Shown here: in pieces, positions 1 to 8,096 of the stretch
How the letters are laid out: every line of letters starts with the position of its first letter
How positions within the stretch are numbered: position 1 is the first letter of the stretch
Source: Planctomycetales bacterium
GTDB taxonomy: Bacteria; Planctomycetota; Planctomycetia; Pirellulales; Thermoguttaceae
Reading direction: 5' to 3'
Assembly: GCA_007119795.1 (NCBI GenBank)
Contig: SKOZ01000100.1
Location: forward strand, 1 to 27,374
DNA length: 27,374 nt
The notes under the pieces: model-generated
Database searches by the model: none
The model's input: the letters and a program-made list of their open reading frames with translations, nothing else
What the model was told of the DNA's origin: nothing
Position numbers and translations under genes: made by a program

Positions 1-8
1 ACCCCGCC

Positions 9-1361
9 CTACAAGCTCCAGCCTGCCCGCATCTGCGGCATGATGCGGCCATTGGCTTCTTCCGAGTTGGTAAAGCGGCCAGCCGGGCCGTCCCACTGCA
101 GCCTGGTGCCGGTGAGCCGGGTGGCGATCACCCCGAGCAGGGCGATCTCGGTGAGCGGGCCGCCGTAGTCGAAGTTCGATCCCGCTTGGGTCCCGTTGCG
201 AATTGCCTGAAGCCAGTCGACGTAGTGATTCTGATTCGGCACCCTCGGCAACGTCGGCCGGGGCCGCTCGTAGGCGCGCATCTTCTCTTCCGGCATGATC
301 CGCACGCCGCCGGCCCCATGCGAGGCGTGGCGGATCGCGCCGTCGGTGCCGAGGAGGAGGCCGCACGTGTTGTCGGGAAATTCGCGCCAGGCGTACTCGT
401 CGAGCCGCGGCGGGGCGAGCGTGCCATCGTACCAGTGGAGCGTCACCGGGCCGCGGTCGCCCTTGGCCGCGAACTCGTAGGTGACGTGCGTCCCGCGCGG
501 GAACGTCAGCGCGTGCCGTTCGGGGTCGTAGCCGTCGGTCTCGGCGACGACGGAGGTCGGTGAGCCGAGGTCGAGCGCCCAGAAGGCGGGGTCGACGACG
601 TGGCAGACCCAGTCGCCGATGGTGCCGGTGCCGAATGGCATCCACCCCCGCCACGAGCGCTGGAAGGAGGGGTGGTAGGGCCTCTCGGCCGCCGGACCGA
701 GCCAGAGGTCCCAATCGAGCGACTCGGGAACGGCGTGTTCCTCGGAGAGGCTGGCGAGCTGGCCGATCCTGGAGTAGCTGCCCGGGCGGAGGCAGTGGAC
801 CGTGTGGACCGGACCGATGGCCCCGTCCCAGATCCACTCGCACAACATCCGGATTTGGTCGGACGAGTGCCCCTGGTTGCCCAACTGCGTGACGATGTTG
901 TGCTCGGTGGCCGCCTTCTGCAGCGCCCGGACCTCGCCGATGGAGTGGGCCAGCGGCTTCTCGCAGAAGACGTGCTTGCCGCGGCGGATGGCGTCGATGG
1001 CGGCTACCGCGTGCGTGTGGTCCGGCGTGGAGACGACGACCGCGTCGATCTGGCCGTCGACTTCGTCAAGCATTTTGCGGAAATCGCGGTAGCGTTTCAC
1101 CTGAGGGTAGTCGGCGAACGCGCTGGCTGCTTTGCCCTCGTCGACGTCGCACAGCGCCACGACGTTCTCGCTTGCCAGGCCGTTCAGGTTCGCCCTGCCA
1201 CGGCCGCCTGCGCCGATGAACGCCAGGTTCAGCCGCTCATTGGCGGAACCGGCCGCGCGGCCCGAGGGGATGAAGTGCGGGACGAACCAGGCGGCCGTGG
1301 CGGCCGCCACCGAACGGCCGAGAAACCGCCGGCGCGAGAACTGAGAGCGTCGTTGGTGCAT
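9..1361 (-). CDS. Tat-exported Gfo/Idh/MocA-family oxidoreductase
   Basis: A complete 450-residue NAD(P)-dependent oxidoreductase, probably acting on a sugar or sugar derivative outside the cytoplasm. The N-terminus carries a twin-arginine signal (SRRRFLG, residues 9-15) followed by an Ala-rich hydrophobic stretch to about residue 37. The Rossmann dinucleotide loop GAGGRG lies at 50-55 and the family's EKP motif at 134-136 (CEKPLAHS). The C-terminal half has the usual alpha/beta dimerisation domain. The start is supported by an AAGGAG ribosome site eight bases upstream. Planctomycetes carry many paralogues of this secreted type, so the substrate cannot be read from sequence. It is divergent from the sulfatase gene, with a degraded repeat element between them; a joint role in degrading sulfated glycans is only inference. 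Confidence 0.9.
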   Translation of the reverse strand: MHQRRSQFSRRRFLGRSVAAATAAWFVPHFIPSGRAAGSANERLNLAFIGAGGRGRANLNGLASENVVALCDVDEGKAASAFADYPQVKRYRDFRKMLDEVDGQIDAVVVSTPDHTHAVAAIDAIRRGKHVFCEKPLAHSIGEVRALQKAATEHNIVTQLGNQGHSSDQIRMLCEWIWDGAIGPVHTVHCLRPGSYSRIGQLASLSEEHAVPESLDWDLWLGPAAERPYHPSFQRSWRGWMPFGTGTIGDWVCHVVDPAFWALDLGSPTSVVAETDGYDPERHALTFPRGTHVTYEFAAKGDRGPVTLHWYDGTLAPPRLDEYAWREFPDNTCGLLLGTDGAIRHASHGAGGVRIMPEEKMRAYERPRPTLPRVPNQNHYVDWLQAIRNGTQAGSNFDYGGPLTEIALLGVIATRLTGTRLQWDGPAGRFTNSEEANGRIMPQMRAGWSL

Positions 1362-1401
1362 GGGGTGCTCCTTGATCTCGGGTAATCCATGGCTGAACGC
1401 G

Positions 1402-1537
1402 CCGTCCCCTTACCACACCGCGGCGTACCGGGCGAAGAGGACAGTTCCATTTTCGCGGCCGAATCGCGTTATCCACGAGGAATACTCTCTATTCTCTATG
1501 GCTGCGAAAATCGGGACGGTCCCCCGTGAACGGTTAC
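1402..1537 (-). repeat. Degraded copy 1 of the BIME-like palindromic repeat
   Basis: Read on the minus strand, this begins with GTAACCGTTCAC (positions 1537-1526), then an arm GGGACCGTCCCGATTTTCG (from 1523), the loop motif TATTCCTCGTGG, and an inverted arm CGGCCGCGAAAATGGAAC (from 1461). It ends near GGTAAGGGGACGG (1414-1402), which matches the start of the second palindrome in the full element at 15077-15087. Mismatches in both arms suggest it is older than the copies at 7017 and 14957. The second palindrome and the right terminal repeat are missing. Confidence 0.8.
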
Positions 1538-1607
1538 GCCCTTCCCAGCCGCGGCTGTTCACATGATACGGGCCATCCTCGATATCGATCTGCAATGCGC
1601 GCACCAT
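1536..1607 (-). pseudogene. N-terminal remnant of a REP-associated tyrosine transposase (RAYT)
   Basis: Twenty-four codons on the minus strand starting at 1607 read MVRALQIDIEDGPYHV, then NSRGWEGR. RAYT (IS200/Y1-like, TnpREP) proteins typically open with a pattern like MARPLRIE....YHVTSRG(N/W)ERR, and the match is close over the whole fragment. After codon 24 the frame runs straight into the left end (GTAACCGTTC) of the palindromic repeat, so the catalytic HUH and Tyr regions are absent. I read it as a truncated, dead gene whose body was lost, leaving its start fused to the repeat. The family match is from memory of the motif, not a search. Confidence 0.6.
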
Positions 1608-1832
1608 GCCCCAAGCCCGCCGAAAGGTTAATGGTCAAGACCTGCCCCCCTCTTGCTTGCATCGCATCACCACCGCCGATGGTACTCAGTTTCTGCCCGC
1701 CTGTCGACAGTCTGCCAGATGGGGGGGGAAGCGGTTGCAGCCGCCGGCGAGGCCGTGGATACTGGAACGCGAAGGCGGCGGCCGCGCCGCCGGGGGCCTC
1801 GATTTCGCCGCGCTTCGGAAGGAGGCATCTCC
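1608..1832. other. Intergenic stretch upstream of the sulfatase
   Basis: No convincing gene. The frame stays open upstream of the sulfatase, but the ribosome site puts the true start at 1833. The stretch contains GGTCAAGACC at 1633-1642, a small GGTC-AA-GACC hairpin built like the GGGAC-T-GTCCC palindrome of the neighbouring repeat. It probably belongs to the leader of the lost RAYT gene. No clear sigma-70 promoter was found. Confidence 0.5.
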
Positions 1833-3278
1833 ATGCAGCCCGCAACGCTCCGTACGTCGACGATCCCAGCCATCTTGATCCTGGCGGCTGCCGCGTCAAC
1901 GCCGCGGGCGGCGGCCGCCGAGGAGTCGGCGGAAGCGGCCGCGCGGCGGCCGAACATCATCTTCCTGCTCACCGACGATCAGCGGTGGGACGCGCTCGGC
2001 TGCATGGGCAACCCGATCATCGAGACGCCCCACATCGACCGGCTGGCCCAGGAGGGGGTGGTCTTCGACCACTGCTTCGTGACCACTTCGATCTGCATGA
2101 CGAACCGGGCCTCGATCTTCAGCGGGCAGTACGCGGCGCGGCACGGAATCATCGACTTCCGCACGGAATTCACGCCCCCCCAGCTCGCCGAGACCTACCC
2201 GGCGCTGCTGAAGGATGCGGGCTATTATCTGGGATTCATCGGCAAGTGGGGCGTGGGGCACCCGCCCGAGGGTCTCTTCGACTTCGACACCGGCTGGCCC
2301 GGGCAGCACCACTTCTTCCCCGAACGCAACGACCCCACCCGCCACCTGACGGCGATCATGGGCGAAGAGGCGATCGAGTTCCTCGAGGGCGCACCTGACG
2401 ACCGCCCCTTCTGCCTTTCGATCAGCTTCAAGGCCCCCCACGTGCAGGACGGCGACCCGGCCAACTTCCCCCAGTGGATCCAGGACCTCTACGAAGAGTT
2501 CCCCGGCGGCTTCCTCTACGATCCGGCGCTGGAACCGCTGTACCGCGACGTGGTAATCCCGCCCGTGCCGCTGATGGAGCCCGAGCACTTCGCAGCCCTC
2601 CCCGACTTCCTGCAGGCGACGGAGAACCGCCGCCGCTGGAAGTGGCGCTTCGCCACGCCGGAGATGTACCAGAGGTCGGTCAAGGCCTACTACCGCCTGA
2701 TCACGGGAGTGGACCTCGTGGTGGGGCGCATCGTCGAGGCGCTCCGCGAGCAGGAGTTGCTGGAAGACACGGTGATCCTCTTCCACAGCGACAACGGCTT
2801 CTACCTCGGCGAGCGGGGCTTTGCCGGCAAGTGGTTCGGCCACGAGGAATCGATCCGCGTCCCCCTCGTCGTCTTCGATCCCTCCTTACCGGAACGGCAG
2901 CGGGGGACGCGGCGGCAGCAGTTCGCCCTGAGCATCGACATTGCGCCCACGATCCTGGAGATGGCCGGGGCTGTTATTCCCGAGGGAGTGCAGGGGCGGA
3001 GCCTCGTACCCGTGCTGGCCGAGTCGTCGCATTCCTGGCGGGAGGAGTTCTTCTACGAGCACCTCTTCGAGCATCCCGCGATTCCCCGTAGCGAGGGCGT
3101 GCGCACGCAGCGCCACAAGTACCTGCGCTATCTGGACAGCGATCCCCTCTACGAGGAGCTCTACGACCTGGAGAAGGATCCCCACGAGGCGAACAACCTC
3201 GCGGGGCAGCCGGCGCACGAGGCGCTCCTTGAAACCATGCGGGACAGTTGGAGCCGCTGGCGGGAGCGGGCCCGCTAA
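1833..3278 (+). CDS. Secreted type I (formylglycine) sulfatase
   Basis: A 481-residue arylsulfatase-family enzyme, predicted to hydrolyse sulfate esters on polysaccharides or other substrates. The start at 1833 is set by GGAAGGAGG at 1817-1825. Residues 1-29 form a signal peptide (hydrophobic AILILAAAAS, ending in an Ala-rich stretch), so the protein is exported. The metal-binding strand PNIIFLLTDDQRWD (40-53) includes Asp48-Asp49. The maturation motif is SICMTNRASIFSG, with Cys88 as the residue converted to formylglycine and Arg92 four residues on; Thr replaces the usual Pro/Ala of CxPxR. A second metal/active-site stretch, LFHSDNGFYLGERG, and a C-terminal sulfatase subdomain (YLRYLD, LYDLEKDPHEANNLA) are present. 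The exact substrate is unknown. Its stop overlaps the convergent mcsB stop. Confidence 0.93.
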   Translation: MQPATLRTSTIPAILILAAAASTPRAAAAEESAEAAARRPNIIFLLTDDQRWDALGCMGNPIIETPHIDRLAQEGVVFDHCFVTTSICMTNRASIFSGQYAARHGIIDFRTEFTPPQLAETYPALLKDAGYYLGFIGKWGVGHPPEGLFDFDTGWPGQHHFFPERNDPTRHLTAIMGEEAIEFLEGAPDDRPFCLSISFKAPHVQDGDPANFPQWIQDLYEEFPGGFLYDPALEPLYRDVVIPPVPLMEPEHFAALPDFLQATENRRRWKWRFATPEMYQRSVKAYYRLITGVDLVVGRIVEALREQELLEDTVILFHSDNGFYLGERGFAGKWFGHEESIRVPLVVFDPSLPERQRGTRRQQFALSIDIAPTILEMAGAVIPEGVQGRSLVPVLAESSHSWREEFFYEHLFEHPAIPRSEGVRTQRHKYLRYLDSDPLYEELYDLEKDPHEANNLAGQPAHEALLETMRDSWSRWRERAR

Positions 3279-4354
3279 TTCTTGTCGGCATCGTCCGCGT
3301 GGCTGGCCCGGTCCAGGTGCCGCCGCAGGTAGCGGGCCCGCTCGATGTTGCGGTCGGCGGTGGTGAGCTCGACGCCGCTGAGCTTCTGCAGGTGGGCCGG
3401 CTGGGTGTGGATGAAGAGGTCGTTGACCGTGGGGATCTCGAGGTCGTCGATCAGGCCGAGGTTCACGCCCATGCGGACGCTGGAGAGCAGGTGCATGGTC
3501 TCTTCGGAGCTGATCGTCTGCGCGGTGCGGAGGATGCCGTAGGCGCGGCTGACGCGGTCGTGGAGGCTCTCGTGGCTCTCGCGGATGAGGTACTGGCGGG
3601 CCTGGCGCTCGTAGTCCACGATTACGGGGACGATGTCGCCCACCTGCTTGATGAGGTCCAGCTCGCTGCGGCCCAGGGTGACCTGGTTGCTGATCTGGTA
3701 GAAGTCGCCCATCGCCTGGGAGCCTTCCCCGTAGAGGCCGCGGACGGCGAGGCTGATCTTCTGCAGGCTGCGGAAGACCTTGTCGATCTGCCGCGTGAGG
3801 ACGAGGGCGGGGAGGTGGAGCATGACGCTCACGCGCATCCCGGTGCCCACGTTGGTCGGGCAGGCGGTGAGGTAGCCGAGCTTCGAGTGGAAGGAGTAGG
3901 TGACGTGCTCCTCGACGAAGTCGTCGATGCGGCTCACTTCGGCCCAGGTCTTCTCCAGGTCGAGCCCGCTGTGCATCACCTGGATGCGGAGGTGGTCCTC
4001 CTCGTTGATCATGAGGCTGAACTGCTCGCCGCTGTCGATGGCGACGGACCGGGCCCCTTGGCTCTCCGCGTGCTCGCGGCTGATGAGATGCCGCTCCACG
4101 AGGAACTGCCGGTCGACGCTGGTGAGGTCGGCCAGATCCACGTACAAGAGCTTGTGGCCGTCCTCCAGACCCATGACGCACTCGCGCAGCGTCTTCTCGA
4201 TCTGGAGCCGGTCCGCCTCGGTGGTGCGGTTGATGAACGGGAAGTCGGCCGTGTTCCGCGCCAGGCGAATGCGGCTGCTGATGACGATATCCGCTTCGGG
4301 GCCGGAGCCCTGGAGCCATTCGCCCCGGTGCTTCGCTAGTTCGTTCAGGTCCAC
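3275..4354 (-). CDS. mcsB: Protein-arginine kinase McsB
   Basis: ATP:guanido phosphotransferase that phosphorylates arginine in proteins, marking them for Clp proteolysis in bacteria where it has been studied. With a GTG start at 4354 it is 359 residues, close to the Bacillus length of 363. Family motifs are clear: SSRIRLARN (26-34), INEEDHLRIQ (116-125), CPTNVGTG (165-172, with the conserved kinase Cys165) and EGSQAMGDFYQISNQVTLG. The start was chosen because MDLNELAKHRGEW matches family N-termini; the frame remains open upstream, and the nearest purine-rich site (GGTAGG) is only about four bases away. It lies 225 bp downstream of mcsA on the same strand. No ctsR or clpC is in view. Confidence 0.95.
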   Translation of the reverse strand: MDLNELAKHRGEWLQGSGPEADIVISSRIRLARNTADFPFINRTTEADRLQIEKTLRECVMGLEDGHKLLYVDLADLTSVDRQFLVERHLISREHAESQGARSVAIDSGEQFSLMINEEDHLRIQVMHSGLDLEKTWAEVSRIDDFVEEHVTYSFHSKLGYLTACPTNVGTGMRVSVMLHLPALVLTRQIDKVFRSLQKISLAVRGLYGEGSQAMGDFYQISNQVTLGRSELDLIKQVGDIVPVIVDYERQARQYLIRESHESLHDRVSRAYGILRTAQTISSEETMHLLSSVRMGVNLGLIDDLEIPTVNDLFIHTQPAHLQKLSGVELTTADRNIERARYLRRHLDRASHADDADKN

Positions 4355-4579
4355 GTCACCTACCCGTCTATGGTTGAGCCCCACCCCATTGTAAGATAGT
4401 CTCGCCGCGGCGCGGAGCGGGTCCGGACGAGCGTCCCGGCCCCCCTGAGCGATTGCCGCGGGCGGCAAGGGGACAGATCGCCGGAGCCGCCCCTGCTATG
4501 GGCCGCCCGCCCGGCATACCCGGGGCAGAGGCCGGTCGGCACCCCTCCCTTATGGGGTACGGTGTGGCGGGCCGTTCCT
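4355..4579. other. mcsA-mcsB spacer
   Basis: No gene. On the minus strand there is a possible hairpin just after mcsA (4560-4539, stem GTACCCC/GGGGTGC with one wobble, no U-run), and a -10-like TACAAT (4393-4388) about 35 bases before the mcsB start. mcsB may therefore have its own promoter rather than rely wholly on mcsA readthrough. A lone AAGGGGACAG at 4467-4476 resembles one arm of the repeat family. Confidence 0.35.
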
Positions 4580-5086
4580 CTACTCCTGCCCCTCGATGCG
4601 GCGGATCTCGTCGCGGAGCTGCGAAGCCCGTTCGTAGCGCTCTTCGGCCACGGCTTCCTTCATTTCGCGCCGCATGCGGATCAACTGCGTCCGCCGCTCA
4701 CTCTCCGCGGGACCGCGGCGGGGAACCTTGCCGACGTGCTCCGTTTCGCCGTGGATGTTCAGGATCAGGGGTTCGAGCTGCTTCGCGAAACACTCGTAGT
4801 CGAACGGGCAACCCAGGCGGCCCTGGTTCCGGAATTCGTAGAACGTGATTCCGCAGACGGGACAGGATTGCTGGTCCAACTCGGCCAGCTCTTCCGCCGC
4901 CTGTCCCACGGCCAACTGGTGGGCCAGAGCCTCGGCCATCCCGCCCACGGCGCTGCTCTCGCCGGGGGTGGACTGGGTCAGGTACTCGCGGGCGTGCTCC
5001 TCGCAGAGGTGCAACTCCATCGGTTTACCGGCGGCCAGCTCGGTAATATGGTAGGTGGCCGGCTTGTCGCACTTCTGGCATTTCAT
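4580..5086 (-). CDS. mcsA: McsA-like zinc-finger/UVR protein, activator of McsB
   Basis: A 168-residue protein that fits McsA, the zinc-binding activator of the McsB arginine kinase. Two zinc-binding groups are visible: C3-x2-C6 with C28-x2-H31, and C75-x2-C78 with C93/C99. A helical UvrB/UvrC (UVR) motif occupies about residues 133-167 ([20 protein letters not shown]). The start at 5086 (MKCQKC) is the only one that places the first CxxC at the N-terminus; the open frame continues to 5275 but that extension is low-complexity and lacks support. It precedes mcsB. A strong promoter candidate lies about 240 bases upstream, implying a long untranslated leader. Confidence 0.9.
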   Translation of the reverse strand: MKCQKCDKPATYHITELAAGKPMELHLCEEHAREYLTQSTPGESSAVGGMAEALAHQLAVGQAAEELAELDQQSCPVCGITFYEFRNQGRLGCPFDYECFAKQLEPLILNIHGETEHVGKVPRRGPAESERRTQLIRMRREMKEAVAEERYERASQLRDEIRRIEGQE

Positions 5087-5322
5087 CGGAAATCTCGGCG
5101 ATTCATCCCGCGCGGGCGGCGAGGGGAGAGCGACGACAACCCCCTCTACTGCCGCAGGAGCGGAGGGCGGAGAAAGGACTCGCTGCCCCGCCGCGTACGA
5201 ACCGGCCCGACAGCGATCGCTGGGTTTGGCACGTCCTCTTTCGGACCCCCGGGAGATCCGACGTAAACCGCACATCCTGAGTAACTTGGGGCACAGAACG
5301 CCTCACTCCCACGCTCTTGAGG

Positions 5323-5350
5323 ATTCTATCAGGCCCCCCCTACGTGTCAA
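5323..5350 (-). promoter_or_regulatory. Sigma-70-type promoter for mcsA
   Basis: On the minus strand a perfect TTGACA (5350-5345) is followed after 16 bases by TAGAAT (5328-5323), with an upstream TG giving an extended -10. Transcription would start near 5316 and leave about 230 nt of leader before the mcsA start codon. The -35 is back-to-back with that of the trpE promoter, 10 bp apart. Confidence 0.6.
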
Positions 5351-5360
5351 GGCGACGCGG

Positions 5361-5389
5361 TTGTCCTTGTCCAGCGGCCCTGCTATTCT
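5361..5389 (+). promoter_or_regulatory. Sigma-70-type promoter for trpE
   Basis: TTGTCC (5361-5366), a 17-base spacer, then TATTCT (5384-5389) preceded by TGC, an extended -10. Transcription would start near 5396, about 49 bases before the trpE ATG. The leader is too short for a classical trp attenuator, and I see no Trp-rich leader peptide. Confidence 0.55.
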
Positions 5390-5444
5390 ACCTGAGCGGC
5401 GGCCGACTGGCCGCTGCACATGGGTTGTCGCAGCGAGTCTCACC

Positions 5445-6995
<1,551 letters not shown>

Positions 6996-7016
6996 TGGCC
7001 GGCGGCCGGCGGCTCG

Positions 7017-7135
7017 GTAACCGTTCACCGGGGACTGTCCCAATTATCGCGGCCGTAGAAGGTATTCCTCGTGGATGTGGATAACGCTATCCGGCCGCGA
7101 AAATGGGACTGTCCCTTTCGGCCGGCGCGGCGGCA
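7017..7135 (+). repeat. Copy 2 of the BIME-like palindromic repeat, after trpE
   Basis: The left end GTAACCGTTCAC (7017-7028) is followed by arm GGGACTGTCCCAATTATCG (from 7031), the loop with TATTCCTCGTGG, and the inverted arm CGGCCGCGAAAATGGGAC (from 7092) ending in TGTCCC at 7115. The similarity to copy 3 continues through TTCGGCCGGCGCGG. The loop has a 6-bp tandem duplication (GTGGAT twice) absent from the other two copies. The second palindrome and the right terminal repeat are absent. Its position just past trpE would put a long hairpin at the 3' end of that mRNA. Confidence 0.85.
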
Positions 7136-7293
7136 CGGCGGGGTCGGTCGGTAGGCGCGGTGGCCGGCAGCACGGGCCCGACGCGCCGCACTTACTCTCC
7201 GTGGGGGGGCAGGGCGGTTCTCTCATTGCCAGGCTCCAAGCGGCTCAACGCGCACGTCCCCGGGGCTCGGCCCCGCAGCGTCCCGGGGGCGCA

Positions 7294-7857
7294 CTATGCG
7301 TTCGGCCCCGGGGAAGCGACGAGAAGGGCTGCGTGGCTCAGGAGGATGCGGGGCCGCTCCTCGGGACGAAACCCGGCATGGTCGGCGACATCGAGCATCC
7401 GCTGGAAATGGGCCGCGGTGACGTGCCCGACCGGCTCGACGAGCAGGAGCGTACCCTGCGGCCGGAGCAGGCCACGGACCTCGGCGAACCAGCGGGCAGC
7501 GCCGGGGACCTCGTGCGCGGAATAGAACGCCAGGACGAAGTCGTGCGGCTCGGCGAGGCCGATGGCGTCTGCAACGGACCGGTGGGTGCGGATTCGGTCG
7601 TCCACCTTCGCCTTGGCCGCCCTCCGCTCGAGCACGTCGAGCATCTCCTGCTGGAGGTCGACGGCGGTTACGCGCCCCTCCGCACCGACGAGGTGCGCCA
7701 TGGCGATGGCGAAGAACCCCATCCCGCAGCCGAAGTCCATGGCGGCCATTCCAGGCCGGACGTAGGGGCCGAGGATGCGTTCCGGGGGGTGGAGCCAGCG
7801 GCGGAGCCGGTTGTCGATAAAGTAGCCGCCCCACCAGGGGCAGACGTGTTGGCGCAT
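7294..7857 (-). CDS. Class I SAM-dependent methyltransferase
   Basis: A 187-residue methyltransferase of the small-molecule type (Methyltransf_11/25-like fold). Motif I is MDFGCGMGFFAIAMA, the acidic ribose-binding end of the next strand is VTAVDLQQEML, and the later strand is LLRPQGTLLLVEP. The start at 7857 (MRQHVCPWWGGYF) is preceded by AGGTG at a five-base distance; the frame is open a further 30 codons upstream without a ribosome site. The N-terminal CPWWGGYFIDN segment and downstream YSAHEVPG resemble methyltransferases of metabolic clusters, but the substrate cannot be assigned. It is divergent from the isomerase-like gene, each with its own promoter. Confidence 0.85.
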   Translation of the reverse strand: MRQHVCPWWGGYFIDNRLRRWLHPPERILGPYVRPGMAAMDFGCGMGFFAIAMAHLVGAEGRVTAVDLQQEMLDVLERRAAKAKVDDRIRTHRSVADAIGLAEPHDFVLAFYSAHEVPGAARWFAEVRGLLRPQGTLLLVEPVGHVTAAHFQRMLDVADHAGFRPEERPRILLSHAALLVASPGPNA

Positions 7858-7948
7858 GCGGTCACCTGCGGCGAGCCCGAGGGAGTTCGTCTCCGGGGGG
7901 AGCGCGTGGCGCGACGCCGGGCCGCGGCACCCACCTTCCTCCCGCAAC

Positions 7949-7977
7949 AGAATAGGTCACCCGAGCGAGTCGTTCAA
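7949..7977 (-). promoter_or_regulatory. Candidate promoter for the methyltransferase gene
   Basis: On the minus strand TTGAAC (7977-7972) and TATTCT (7954-7949) are separated by 17 bases. The predicted start site lies about 85 bases before the chosen ATG. Confidence 0.5.
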
Positions 7978-8006
7978 CGACGCCGCAGCCGGAGCGGCCG
8001 GGGGCT

Positions 8007-8034
8007 TTGACGGCCTTTGCGGCGCGGCTATGAT
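8007..8034 (+). promoter_or_regulatory. Sigma-70-type promoter for the isomerase-like gene
   Basis: TTGACG (8007-8012), a 16-base spacer and TATGAT (8029-8034). The start site near 8041 gives a leader of about 56 bases to the ATG at 8097. Confidence 0.6.
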
Positions 8035-8096
8035 ACGCGGCGGATGCCGGCAGGGGCCGCCCGCCCGATTACCAAGCGTTTCGCCAGGGAGAGACC

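Noticed and set aside
5055..5444. N-terminal extension of trpE upstream of 5445
   Set aside because: The frame is open but crosses the divergent promoters and overlaps mcsA; TrpE similarity begins only after the 5445 start.
5397..5444. Trp attenuator or leader peptide before trpE
   Set aside because: The leader is only about 49 bases, with no Trp-codon cluster and no alternate hairpins.
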